Shown here: piece after piece, positions 35,818-44,271 of the stretch
How positions within the stretch are numbered: the first letter of the stretch is position 1
How the letters are laid out: each line of letters starts with the position of its first letter
Assembly (NCBI RefSeq): GCF_006974105.1
Contig: NZ_CP036282.1
Coordinates: 3,224,001-3,288,000 of the forward strand
Length of the DNA: 64,000 nt
DNA from: Rhodoferax aquaticus
GTDB lineage: Bacteria; Pseudomonadota; Gammaproteobacteria; Burkholderiales; Burkholderiaceae_C
Reading direction: 5' to 3'
Program-made: the position numbers and the translations under genes
The notes under the pieces: model-generated
Seen by the model: the letters and a program-made list of their open reading frames with translations, nothing else
What the model was told of the DNA's origin: nothing
Database searches by the model: none

Positions 35818-36759
35818 TTGGCAATCACCACTCAAAAACTAGAACCCGGTCTGGTCGTTGCAGGCCATGGACGACACGTATGGGTGGAAACCAACGATGG
35901 CAAGCGGCTCATCTGCCACCCACGCGGTAAGAAAAGCCAAACAGTCGTAGGCGACCGCGTGTTATGGCAAGCGACCGAAGACGAAGGTACCGTAGAGAAA
36001 GTTGAGCCCCGGCGCAACCTCTTTTACCGTCAAGACGAGATACGCACCAAAGCGTTTGCGGCCAACCTAGACCAAATCCTCATTCTGATTGCCGCGGAGC
36101 CCGAGTTTTCTGAAACTCAGCTATCGCGCGCTTTGATTGCTGCCGAGGCCGAGCAAATCAAAGTCATCATTGCCCTGAACAAAAGCGATTTAAAGGCTCC
36201 GTTTGATCTGGCGTGGGACCGCCTTGGCCCCTACCGAGACATGGGCTACACCATGCTCCCTCTTGCTTTGAAGCCACGAACTAACAGCGAGCTGTCAGGA
36301 AGTAACGAGCTTACAACACTGATGCCGTTACTGAATGGGCGTACGACACTGGTGCTTGGCCCATCCGGCGCAGGCAAGAGCACCCTTATCAACCGCTTAG
36401 TACCAGAAGCTCGGGTGCTGACCAATGAGATATCTACCGCACTCAACACAGGCAAGCATACGACCACCAGCACCAACTTGTATTGGTCGGATACGGCGCG
36501 TACGACTGCAGTTATCGACTCTCCTGGTTTTCAAGAGTTTGGACTGAACCATATCGATGCCATGCATCTAGCCGGTCTAATGCCAGACATCAAGGTACAT
36601 GCGAGCGAATGCAAGTTCTACAATTGCACCCACCTTCACGAGCCCGGGTGCGGCGTCATTTCTGAGCTAAAAAAAGCCGATGGCACAAGCGGAATCAGTG
36701 CAAGACGCTACAAAATTTATAGTGATCTATTCACAGAGTTAACTCAGAAGCGCTACTAA
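35818..36759 (+). CDS. rsgA: Small-subunit ribosome assembly GTPase RsgA
   Basis: A 313-residue circularly permuted GTPase that matures the 30S subunit. The OB-fold N-terminus (about 1-70) is followed by G4 ALNKSD, G1 LGPSGAGKSTLINRL, G2/switch TTTSTN and G3 DSPGFQEF, in the permuted order. The C-terminal zinc finger is CKFYNC, then H and C in HLHEPGCGV. The start is placed at TTG 35818, 7 nt after GATAGG and 11 nt after the phhB stop. A GTG upstream would overlap phhB. Confidence 0.92.
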   Translation: MAITTQKLEPGLVVAGHGRHVWVETNDGKRLICHPRGKKSQTVVGDRVLWQATEDEGTVEKVEPRRNLFYRQDEIRTKAFAANLDQILILIAAEPEFSETQLSRALIAAEAEQIKVIIALNKSDLKAPFDLAWDRLGPYRDMGYTMLPLALKPRTNSELSGSNELTTLMPLLNGRTTLVLGPSGAGKSTLINRLVPEARVLTNEISTALNTGKHTTTSTNLYWSDTARTTAVIDSPGFQEFGLNHIDAMHLAGLMPDIKVHASECKFYNCTHLHEPGCGVISELKKADGTSGISARRYKIYSDLFTELTQKRY

Positions 36760-36799
36760 ACCCAAGGTGAAACAGGCCAAAAGTGCCCGCTTCCCTTGG

Positions 36800-37720
36800 C
36801 TAGCTTAGTAGCTTAGCAAGTGAAATCAGGATGAGAAATACCATCCACATCACAACCGTGCGCCAAACCAAGCCCACTACCGCGCGCAAATGTGTGCCTT
36901 GTGCTAGGTTGGCTGGTCCGTCTCGTTCTTGGGGGCCCAACTTAACGTTGACCGCCCCAGACGTGGCCGCCAATATAACGCCGTCATTGTCGCCAGGGTA
37001 CGCTTGTTCGTGCTGACGCCAACCATCCACTGCCTCTTCGAAACTGCCCACAAACGCAAAGCCCAACGCAGTAGCTCGCGCAGGAAGCCAGTCAATGGCA
37101 TTCCAAGCCAGTGAAGCATTGGCGATCATCTCCGGACTAACAGGTTGGCTGGAAGGCCCGAGAGGCCGATTTGCATAGCTCTTAACAAACTCTGCTATCC
37201 GGTAAATCACCGCTCCAGCAGGGCCAAACCCGACTGCGGCAAGCAAGGTATAGCACGCCAGCACGCCAAATACATAGCGATGGGCGTGCAGGACTGAGTG
37301 CTCTATGACGTGGCGAATAATCTCCGTACGCGGCAAGGCTGTCGCATCAATCCGCATCCACTGCGCCAACAAACGTCTTGCGTTCTCCTCGTCCCCCGAG
37401 TCCAAGGCATCTCTTATCTTGGTGAAGTGGTGACTAAACTGGCGAAAGCCTAACGTGGAATAGAGAATAGCAATGCTCCACACAGCCGCTGCGGCCCAAC
37501 CCACAGAGATCACCAAGAGCCAATGCACGGCCAAGGCAACAAAACCCGGCAAAAGCACCGCAATAGTCCACGCTAACCAGGCATGCTGATTCTTGCCCGC
37601 ATCGAAGTTCGACAGGACCCAACGGACCCAATGACGCACTCCGGTGTGGACTAAGTTGTGTTGCGCCAAGGGTCTTACCTGCTCCAGAAGCAAGGCAATT
37701 AATATTGAGATGAAACTCAT
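36800..37720 (-). CDS. CobD/CbiB-like membrane protein
   Basis: A 306-residue multi-pass membrane protein. MSFISILIALLLEQVRPLAQ and the stretch GFGPAGAVIYRIAEFVKSYA recall CobD/CbiB (adenosylcobinamide-phosphate synthase) family proteins, which in Comamonadaceae occur outside cobalamin operons. About five hydrophobic helices are visible, with a soluble middle loop. No cobalamin genes adjoin, so a cobinamide role is doubtful and it may have another function. It is convergent with rsgA. Confidence 0.7.
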   Translation of the reverse strand: MSFISILIALLLEQVRPLAQHNLVHTGVRHWVRWVLSNFDAGKNQHAWLAWTIAVLLPGFVALAVHWLLVISVGWAAAAVWSIAILYSTLGFRQFSHHFTKIRDALDSGDEENARRLLAQWMRIDATALPRTEIIRHVIEHSVLHAHRYVFGVLACYTLLAAVGFGPAGAVIYRIAEFVKSYANRPLGPSSQPVSPEMIANASLAWNAIDWLPARATALGFAFVGSFEEAVDGWRQHEQAYPGDNDGVILAATSGAVNVKLGPQERDGPANLAQGTHLRAVVGLVWRTVVMWMVFLILISLAKLLS

Positions 37721-37771
37721 GGTTCAATCATAGCAATCAACGGTCCACCCGTCGCCGCATTCGGGTCAGGC

Positions 37772-38494
37772 TCAAACCGACAAAAAACTATAGAGGTTCC
37801 TCAGCATGCCAGCGGTCGCGCCCCAGATAAAGCGTTCCGTTTGTTCTTCACAGTACGGCATAGAGAACCACTCACGACTTACTCCAAGCCACTCCATGGC
37901 GTGGCGCCTGTGGTTGGCGGGATTCATCAAAAAGGAAAAGGGGACCTCAAAAACTTCGGACACTTCCAAAGCATTTGGGGCAATGATGAATCCATCACGC
38001 AGCACCCCAACCACCGGAGTCACCGCAAAGCCGCTTCCCGTGGTGTATTGGGGTAGCGTACCCAGCACTTCAACGTATCGACTTTCAATCCCTACCTCTT
38101 CGGCGGTTTCTCGCAATGCGGTGTCGATGGGACTTTCATCGACAGGATCTGATTTGCCGCCAGGAAAGGCAATTTGCCCCGGATGACTCGACATGTGGTT
38201 CGGCCGCTGCGTCAATAACACCATCAGCTCAGCGCGCAAGACCAATGGAATCAACACAGCAGCAGGCACGAGGGCCTTATTCGTGAAAGCGGGCTCCCCC
38301 GGGATCTCTGGCGTCCACATACTTGCATCCAAAAAATGAGTCCGAACTGCCTCGATATGGAGAGCGGAGGACTGGAGCTTGGGCAAGTGATCATCGACAC
38401 CTGTAACAGGCACCAATCGCGCATCAAACAAGGGAGGACGGGACACTCTCAACCTCGCCAGATTTTGAAACACGGGTAGACCATTGCGCAGCAA
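37772..38494 (-). CDS. Nudix hydrolase, CoA pyrophosphatase-like
   Basis: A 240-residue protein. The Nudix box is FPGGKSDPVDESPIDTALRE continuing TAEEVGI, and upstream LLTQRPNHMSSHPGQIAFPG is the CoAse-specific signature (NUDT7/NudL type). Such enzymes cleave CoA to 3',5'-ADP and phosphopantetheine. The chosen TTG start at 38494 lies directly after the rplS terminator. A GTG seven codons on is also possible. The start is uncertain, the family is not. Confidence 0.85.
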   Translation of the reverse strand: MLRNGLPVFQNLARLRVSRPPLFDARLVPVTGVDDHLPKLQSSALHIEAVRTHFLDASMWTPEIPGEPAFTNKALVPAAVLIPLVLRAELMVLLTQRPNHMSSHPGQIAFPGGKSDPVDESPIDTALRETAEEVGIESRYVEVLGTLPQYTTGSGFAVTPVVGVLRDGFIIAPNALEVSEVFEVPFSFLMNPANHRRHAMEWLGVSREWFSMPYCEEQTERFIWGATAGMLRNLYSFLSV

Positions 38495-38495
38495 T

Positions 38496-38534
38496 GAAAA
38501 AAGCCGTAACAGCTTACGCTGTTACGGCTTTCTG
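38496..38534 (-). terminator. Terminator of rplS
   Basis: On the minus strand AAAGCCGTAACAGC pairs with GCTGTTACGGCTTT around a 4-nt loop and is followed by a T-run. It closes the rpsP-rimM-trmD-rplS operon. Confidence 0.9.
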
Positions 38535-38563
38535 AACGAATCAAACGATCCAACTTCAGCGAC

Positions 38564-38932
38564 TTATTTTGTCTTCTTCGCTGGGAGTTTTTCTTTAATA
38601 CGTGCAGACTTACCGCTACGGTCACGCAGGTAGTACAGCTTGGCACGGCGAACATCACCGCGACGCTTTACTTCAATACCAGCGATGAGTGGGCTGTAGG
38701 TTTGAAAGGTACGCTCGACACCTTCGCCACTAGAGATCTTGCGAACAATGAAACCGCTGTTCAGGCCGCGATTACGCTTGGCAATCACTACACCTTCGTA
38801 AGCTTGAACGCGTTTGCGGGTACCTTCAACCACGTTCACACTAACCACTACGGTGTCACCGGGGGCAAAGTCAGGGATAGTTTTTCCGAGGCGAGCAATT
38901 TCTTCTTGCTCAAGAATTTGAATCAGATTCAT
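38564..38932 (-). CDS. rplS: 50S ribosomal protein L19
   Basis: A 122-residue protein of the 30S-50S interface. It begins [20 protein letters not shown] and shows the L19 core [20 protein letters not shown], the strand [17 protein letters not shown] and a C-terminal [13 protein letters not shown]. It is the last gene of the rpsP operon, 160 nt after trmD. It is followed by a strong terminator. Confidence 0.97.
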   Translation of the reverse strand: MNLIQILEQEEIARLGKTIPDFAPGDTVVVSVNVVEGTRKRVQAYEGVVIAKRNRGLNSGFIVRKISSGEGVERTFQTYSPLIAGIEVKRRGDVRRAKLYYLRDRSGKSARIKEKLPAKKTK

Positions 38933-39092
38933 GATTTTCCTAAATGATCATGGACGCGCAGCTGTCGGAATTGACGCCAAAACTTCCACGAGGGAAATAG
39001 CCGGCCAGAGGATCTGGTAAGTCGAATATTATAACCTTGCTGCAACAGCCTAGGCAACTGTGTTCCTAAGAGAAGGCAGCGGCCTTCAAACA

Positions 39093-39848
39093 CTATGGAC
39101 TTGAGTCAAGAGTGCGTAAAAATTCCTCGTCTCGATTGCTCAATAAGCCTGCTCGCCTTGCTGAAACCAATAACTCTGGCCTACGCATTGCAGTAATACG
39201 CAAACTCTGTTCACGCCTCCATCGCTCAATATGCCCATGGTGCCCAGACATCAAGACTTCAGGCACAGCAAGCCCGTTCCACACATCAGGACGCGTGTAG
39301 TGTGGGCAGTCCAACAAACCACCCAATGCTGGATTAAAACTATCTTGCTGGTGACTGCCCTCTGTATTCAACACACCAGGCTGCAAACGCGCGACTGCGT
39401 CCAACAAAGCCATCGCTGCAATTTCTCCACCGGACAACACAAAATCACCAAGGCTGATTTGTTCTGTGACGTGCGCATCAATAATGCGCTGATCGATACC
39501 TTCGTAGCGCCCGCATAACAAGACAGCACCCTCACCCGATCCCATGCGCTCAACCACGGCATGGGTTAACGGCTTACCAATCGGTGAAAACAGCACAACC
39601 GGGGCTCCAACCGCGCGTTCAGACAAGACCTGGCTCAAGCAAGCATGCAGAGGCTCTGCCATCATGACCATTCCGGGACCGCCACCGAATGGGCGGTCAT
39701 CCACCCGTTTGTAATTTCCTACGGCGAAGTCTCTGGGATTTGCAAATCGAACATCCACCGCACCAGACTCATAGGCGCGACGCGTGATACCGCTGGACAA
39801 AAGCGGTGCAAACAACTCAGGAAACAGGGTAATAACGTCGAAACGCAT
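39093..39848 (-). CDS. trmD: tRNA (guanine-N1)-methyltransferase
   Basis: A 251-residue SPOUT enzyme that methylates G37 of tRNAs to prevent frameshifting. Start MRFDVITLFPELFAPLLSSG. The knot region includes LCGRYEGIDQRIIDAHV and LGDFVLSGGEIAAMALLDAV, which bind SAM. The DSFNPALGGLLDCPHYTRP loop carries the catalytic Asp region. It lies 14 nt downstream of rimM. Confidence 0.97.
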   Translation of the reverse strand: MRFDVITLFPELFAPLLSSGITRRAYESGAVDVRFANPRDFAVGNYKRVDDRPFGGGPGMVMMAEPLHACLSQVLSERAVGAPVVLFSPIGKPLTHAVVERMGSGEGAVLLCGRYEGIDQRIIDAHVTEQISLGDFVLSGGEIAAMALLDAVARLQPGVLNTEGSHQQDSFNPALGGLLDCPHYTRPDVWNGLAVPEVLMSGHHGHIERWRREQSLRITAMRRPELLVSARRAGLLSNRDEEFLRTLDSSP

Positions 39849-39862
39849 GGGCTACGACGGAC

Positions 39863-40426
39863 TTAAAAATCAGCTTGCCAGTCCACCAAAATGCGTTTGC
39901 CAGGCAAGTCAACGTCATCCACGTAGACAGATACAAACGGAATCATCCGCTCTTGCGCCTTACCGTCCAGCTCAAACTCAATGACTAGAACGGTTTGCGG
40001 GCCAGTTGACAGCAAATCTTTCACGACTCCGAGCGCCACACCTTCGCGATTGACAACGTTTAAGCCCAACAAATCAACCCAATAAAACTCATCTTTTTGA
40101 GCCGCGGGAAAATTGGCACGAGAAATGAAAATGCGAGCGCCGCGCAAAGCCTCTGCCGCATTGCGATCTAGCACCTTGTGCGCACTTGCCACTACTGAGT
40201 CAGAATGCACTTTGGTCTCAGCCACAGTAAGCAGTGCAACTCCTGTGAAATTTTTAGCGCCTTTTTCGGCTGGCAACAGAAACCAGCGTTTGGATGAAAA
40301 AAGGGCTTCTGGATCGTTGCTGTACGGAAGTACTTTAAACCATCCTTTGATGCCCCATGCATCTGCAACACGACCTACCTCAATGGCATCATTGGGCAAT
40401 TCAGCAGGCTCAAGTCCGATCAGCAT
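39863..40426 (-). CDS. rimM: 16S rRNA processing protein RimM
   Basis: A 187-residue assembly factor for the 30S head that binds S19. The N-terminal RimM barrel starts IEVGRVADAWGIKGWFKV, and the C-terminal PRC-barrel contains EFYWVDLLGLNVVNREG and IPFVSVYVDDVDLPGKRI. The ATG at 40426 is chosen because GAGG lies 8 nt before it; an upstream GTG at 40462 has its purine run too close. It lies between rpsP and trmD. Confidence 0.94.
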   Translation of the reverse strand: MLIGLEPAELPNDAIEVGRVADAWGIKGWFKVLPYSNDPEALFSSKRWFLLPAEKGAKNFTGVALLTVAETKVHSDSVVASAHKVLDRNAAEALRGARIFISRANFPAAQKDEFYWVDLLGLNVVNREGVALGVVKDLLSTGPQTVLVIEFELDGKAQERMIPFVSVYVDDVDLPGKRILVDWQADF

Positions 40427-40475
40427 AGGGTAAGCCTCAATGGGAGGCTGCTTTGCAGCCACCTCCCAAACTGCA

Positions 40476-40727
40476 TTAAGCAGCCTTCTTAGCAGCTTGT
40501 TTAATCAAGCGCTCAACGGTAGGGGAAGCTTGCGCGCCCACACCTTGCCAGTATGTCAAACGGTCTTGCATAACGCGCAGACCTTCTTCGTTCGCCGTGG
40601 CGCTGGGGTTATAGAACCCGATACGCTCGATGAAACGACCATCGCGACGTGTGCGCTTGTCAGCAACAACAATATTGAAAAACGGGCGGGCTTTAGCACC
40701 ACCACGAGCGAGTCGAATGACGACCAT
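40476..40727 (-). CDS. rpsP: 30S ribosomal protein S16
   Basis: An 83-residue protein that starts [20 protein letters not shown] and has the S16 pattern [19 protein letters not shown]. It is the first gene of the rpsP-rimM-trmD-rplS operon. The C-terminus is Lys/Ala-rich. Confidence 0.97.
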   Translation of the reverse strand: MVVIRLARGGAKARPFFNIVVADKRTRRDGRFIERIGFYNPSATANEEGLRVMQDRLTYWQGVGAQASPTVERLIKQAAKKAA

Positions 40728-40811
40728 GATTTATCCTTTGGGTGACGAGAAATGCTCTCGACATGTAATTCAAAGTTGAGACACGCAACTGACCACCCGG
40801 ACAGTGACACT

Positions 40812-40839
40812 TTGAATAGCCTTACATTATAACTTATAT
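40812..40839 (+). promoter_or_regulatory. Possible sigma-70 promoter for the GNAT gene
   Basis: TTGAAT (40812-40817), a 16-nt spacer and TTATAT (40834-40839), 15 nt before the ATG at 40855. The leader would be very short. Confidence 0.3.
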
Positions 40840-40854
40840 CGCTTTTACTCCAAT

Positions 40855-41376
40855 ATGCCAATTATTCGCCCCGCCAACGACTCTGACCTGCCGCACATCA
40901 CAGCCATTTATGGACACCACGTTCTGCACGGAACCGGCACATTCGAAACAAGCCCCCCGTCACAGGAAGACATGCAGGCCCGCCGCAGCGATGTTCTTGC
41001 CAAAAGTCTGCCCTACCTAGTGATTGAAGAGGGCGCTGAAATTCTAGGATTCGCTTATTGCAACTGGTTCAAGCCGCGTCCTGCGTATCGGTATTCAGCC
41101 GAAGACTCCATCTACCTTGCGCCTGCTGCCGCTGGCAGAGGGCTGGGCAAGCTACTACTCACCGAGCTCATCACCCAAGCGGAACGTGCTGGTGTGCGCA
41201 AGTTGATTGCCGTCATTGGTGACTCTGCGAACGTTGGATCTGTGGGCGTTCACAAGGCATGCGGATTCACACCAGTTGGAACACTAAGCAACTGCGGCTG
41301 GAAGTTCGAACGCTGGCTAGATGTGATACTGATGGAACGCTCGCTAGGGCTGGGTAGCAGCCAATCGCCCAACTAG
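40855..41376 (+). CDS. GNAT N-acetyltransferase, phosphinothricin acetyltransferase-like
   Basis: A 173-residue protein. MPIIRPANDSDLPHITAIYG, HHVLHGTGTFETSPPS and YRYSAEDSIYLAP are typical of the Pat/MnaT subgroup of GNAT enzymes. The acetyl-CoA loop is AAAGRGLGKLLLTEL. Such proteins acetylate methionine sulfone or sulfoximine and phosphinothricin-like amino acids. The true substrate is unknown. It is followed 7 nt later by the TM2 protein gene. Confidence 0.88.
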   Translation: MPIIRPANDSDLPHITAIYGHHVLHGTGTFETSPPSQEDMQARRSDVLAKSLPYLVIEEGAEILGFAYCNWFKPRPAYRYSAEDSIYLAPAAAGRGLGKLLLTELITQAERAGVRKLIAVIGDSANVGSVGVHKACGFTPVGTLSNCGWKFERWLDVILMERSLGLGSSQSPN

Positions 41377-41383
41377 TTCATCC

Positions 41384-41857
41384 ATGAAAAACAAAACCAT
41401 CGCCACTTGGCTTGCCTTTTTGGGAGGGCCAGTGGGACTCCACCGTTTTTACCTCAATGGCGGCAAAGACCGCTTAGGGTGGCTGCTCTATATTCCAACC
41501 CTGTTGGGCGCCTATGGGATCTGGCGCTCTAAGGCATTTGGCTTAGATGACCCCCTCATTTGGCTCCTTATCCCTCCCCTAGGGTTCACCATTGCAGGGT
41601 GTGCGCTGAATGGCATAGTGTTCGGCTTGATGTCTACGGCTAAGTGGAACCATCGGTTCAACCCCCAAAGCACCGCAGATGCCCCGAGTGGTCAAACAAA
41701 CTGGTTCACCATCATCGGCGTTGTGGCTTGTCTGTTTGTGGGTACATCTGTCTTGATGGCAAGCTTTGCATTCACATTCCAGCGTTACTTCGAGTACCAA
41801 GTCGAAGCCGCCCAACAAGACGCTGGGCCTGCCGCCCCTAAAACAACGGCAAACTGA
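41384..41857 (+). CDS. TM2-domain membrane protein
   Basis: A 157-residue protein. MKNKTIATWLAFLGGPVGLH, then RFYLNGGKDRLGWLLYIPT is a TM2 domain (two helices joined by a short polar turn with a conserved G-x-H-R-F-Y). Further hydrophobic helices lie near 55-80 and 105-130. The C-terminal tail is soluble. Function of TM2 proteins is mostly unknown. It is probably co-transcribed with the GNAT gene. Confidence 0.75.
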   Translation: MKNKTIATWLAFLGGPVGLHRFYLNGGKDRLGWLLYIPTLLGAYGIWRSKAFGLDDPLIWLLIPPLGFTIAGCALNGIVFGLMSTAKWNHRFNPQSTADAPSGQTNWFTIIGVVACLFVGTSVLMASFAFTFQRYFEYQVEAAQQDAGPAAPKTTAN

Positions 41858-41948
41858 CCCATTAGGCAATTGCCGCAACAAAAGCAGCGGCCAAAATAGT
41901 TAGACCCGTGCCCACACGATATTGCCGGCAAAACACCAACGCACTGCG

Positions 41949-42640
41949 CTAGCCCGCTAGGTAGAGCCAAGGCTTACGATAGCGCCAGTGATGGTATGGG
42001 TGGGCAACACCGGAATACCCAGGGCTATCGCCAAAAACAAGGTTCTGGCACCGACAGACTCCGCGCAGCAACCGCCCACCAGCTTGAGCGTGGTGATTTT
42101 CTGTCCCATCGTTCGCACGATTCGCCACCCGGCGAACATGGTGCCAGCTCCGATGGCGATGTAACACGACACGACGGTCCAAGTGGGGGGGGGTGAGGCA
42201 TCGCTGGCGGACACATAACCCGTGGCTATCCGCATCATCAAAATAATACCGATTGTTTTTTGTGCATCGTTCCCGCCGTGGCTTAGGCTGTAGGCACCTG
42301 CACCTGCACCTGCACCTGCACCTGCACCTGCCAACTGTAGGCGACGAAACTACTTGTCGATCCGCGAGGGCCGGGCGCGACGGAATACCCAAGCTACTGC
42401 GACCATCATCAGCGAACCCAACGTAAAGCCTAGCAAAGGCGACACGAAGATGAAGACCACTGTTTCAAAATGCCGGCGGCAATTGAGGCAACTACACCCG
42501 CTTTCGCGCTCACCGCACCCGCGATGCCAGCGATCAGCGCATGCGAAGAGCTGCTGGGAATGCCGTAGTACCAGGTAATCACGTTCCAAGCAATGGCGCC
42601 GACCAACGCGCCGGACACCATATGGGTATCCGTCATCACG
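41949..42640 (-). pseudogene. Decayed PiT-family phosphate transporter
   Basis: Pieces read as the middle of a Pit permease: ALVGAIAWNVITWYYGIPSS, then VVFIFVSPLLGFTLGSLMM in another phase (one-base frameshift near 42470). IDK-stop-FRRLQL follows, where a Trp codon has become TAG at 42350-42352, then AYSLSHGGNDAQKTIGIIL and GIPVLPTHTITGAIVSLGS. Both the N-terminus and the last 40 or so residues are missing. A hexanucleotide tract has expanded the usual 'SAGAYS' into repeated Ala-Gly. Clearly non-functional. Confidence 0.8.
42294..42329 (-). repeat. Hexanucleotide tandem repeat in the PiT pseudogene
   Basis: Six perfect GCACCT units on the plus strand (AGGTGC on the minus strand), coding for Ala-Gly repeats at a normally conserved loop. 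Confidence 0.9.
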
Positions 42641-42899
42641 GCTCAATGATGATGTCAATGTGGGGCGCCAGCGACCCCACCCCCATGTGGTTAAGGATGC
42701 GGCGGATATCGGTGCGGGTGATGAAGGCAATGGTTCACATCTGCGCGCTCCACTTCGGGCACAGCAGCGGCAACACCGCTTAGATGCGTGCGATGGGCAC
42801 CGCCCACAGGCAATGGGCCGGGCGCTTGGGTTGCACGGGTTCTACAGGGGCGGGATCCACCTCGCCATCGCCTTGCACTTCCTCAAACACCCCGCCGCC
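42641..42899. other. Degenerate stretch without a gene
   Basis: No intact frame. A minus-strand piece (IAFITRTDIRRILNHMGVGS) looks protein-like but is not recognised. It sits in the decayed block between PiT and receiver-domain remnants. Confidence 0.3.
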
Positions 42900-43250
42900 C
42901 ATGCACACATGAAAATGCACATAAACCAGATGCTCACGCGAAAATGGCTTGAGAAGTCGGGGCATCAAGTGACCCTGGCGGAAAACGAACTGCTGGACGT
43001 CGACGCTTTTTGCGCGGCAGCGCTGGGACCTCATCTTGATGTATCTGCAAATGCCGGTCGTAGGAGGCCTTGAAGCAGCACAAAGAATCCGTGCCATGGA
43101 GACTGCGGCCTGCCGGGTACCCATCATTGTGGTCACGGTCAAGGCCTGGGAATCCGACCGCGATACGTAGGAAACGGCCGTCATGGACGCGCATCTTGCC
43201 AAACTCTTTTATGCCGCGCCGCTCAACAGCATGTTGACCCGATTTAGCTG
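42900..43250 (+). pseudogene. Receiver-domain remnant of a hybrid sensor kinase
   Basis: Two phases read as one receiver domain: INQMLTRKWLEKSGHQVTLA up to about 43015, then RQRWDLILMYLQMPVVGGLE (Asp expected after 'LM' is replaced by Tyr) and PIIVVTVKAWESDRDT. An in-frame TAG follows, then MDAHLAKLFYAAPLNSML with the usual K-P changed to K-L. A frameshift, a stop and the loss of the phospho-acceptor show decay. No kinase core remains. Confidence 0.65.
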
Positions 43251-43287
43251 AACTGAGGGCAAACGTTTCAGCAGCGGCCCCACGCGA

Positions 43288-44271
43288 CTAACCCCAAAGT
43301 GCAGTGTCCGGTGCCTGAATGACGTCGTTCTCATAACGCATGGGCACTGCCCGATCCGATTTCTGCAGCAAAGGGCCATCTAAGTCCACATAGGTACATT
43401 GTTGGGCCAGCAAAAATGCAGGGGCCATGGCCAGTGAACTACCGCACATATTGCCCACCATCAGACCCATGCCGCGTTGGCGCGCTTCGGCAGCCAGTGC
43501 AAGCCCTTCGCTCAAGCCTCCGCATTTATCGAGCTTGATGTTGATGTACTGATAGCGCCCCATCAGCGAAGGGAGGGAAGCACGATCCGTGCAGGATTCA
43601 TCGGCCGCCAGCGGAATGGGCGATTGCAGGCCATCGAGTTGACTGTCTAAGCCTTGCGGCAAGGGCTGCTCCACCAGCTCCACCCCCGCGGCATGGAGCT
43701 GTGGCAAAAGTGCTTTCAGTAAGTCCAAGGTCCAGGATTGGTTGGCATCTACCACCAGGCGCGCCGTTGGATGCTCCTCACGCACCAGTCGCACAATATC
43801 CAGATGACGTTGCGCATCGACCTTGAGTTTGAGCAGCGGGTAACCGCGCGCATCACGGGCCTTGCGCCGCGTGGTGGCCTCATCGCCGAGGCCAAGGGTC
43901 AAGGCGGTGCTTACCGGCTTTAGCGACGCCAGACCGGCCGCCTTCCACACCGGGATACCGGTTTGCTTGGCCCGCAAATCCCACAGGGCACAGTCCACCC
44001 CATTGCGGGCACCACCTGCGGGTAGCAGCTGCATCAGCTCGCCATAACTTAGGCCGTCGTGCAACTTCGGCGCAATAGCGGCAATCTGGGCTGCCATGCT
44101 CTCAGTCGTTTCGCCCGCGTAGTCCACCCCGGCAGTTTCTGCATATCCGCTGACTCCTAGCGCATCGGTCAGCTTCACCATGAGCACAGGCTGGTCGGTG
44201 ATGATATCGCGCGAAATCTCGAAAGGCTCGTGCATAGCCCAACGCTCAGTCGTAGTGGTGCACAGGATCAT
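43288..44271 (-). CDS. dgcA: Enolase-superfamily racemase/dipeptide epimerase, DgcA-like
   Basis: A 327-residue enzyme of the muconate-lactonizing subgroup. It has the capping domain start (TTTTERWAMHEPFEISRDII), the catalytic Lys in LLKLKVDAQ, metal ligands in VVDANQSW, LVEQPLP and AADESC, and the second Lys in NIKLDKCGG. The family covers L-Ala-D/L-Glu epimerases and N-acetyl-D-glutamate racemase DgcA. Overlap by 4 nt with the upstream DUF1611 gene (DgcN) points to the latter, in which N-acetyl-D-Glu is racemised for catabolism. Substrate inferred from gene pairing. Confidence 0.82.
   Translation of the reverse strand: MILCTTTTERWAMHEPFEISRDIITDQPVLMVKLTDALGVSGYAETAGVDYAGETTESMAAQIAAIAPKLHDGLSYGELMQLLPAGGARNGVDCALWDLRAKQTGIPVWKAAGLASLKPVSTALTLGLGDEATTRRKARDARGYPLLKLKVDAQRHLDIVRLVREEHPTARLVVDANQSWTLDLLKALLPQLHAAGVELVEQPLPQGLDSQLDGLQSPIPLAADESCTDRASLPSLMGRYQYINIKLDKCGGLSEGLALAAEARQRGMGLMVGNMCGSSLAMAPAFLLAQQCTYVDLDGPLLQKSDRAVPMRYENDVIQAPDTALWG

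Noticed and set aside
42294..42329. Possible CRISPR-like repeats
   Set aside because: Six-nt units in direct tandem without spacers; a simple microsatellite inside a pseudogene.
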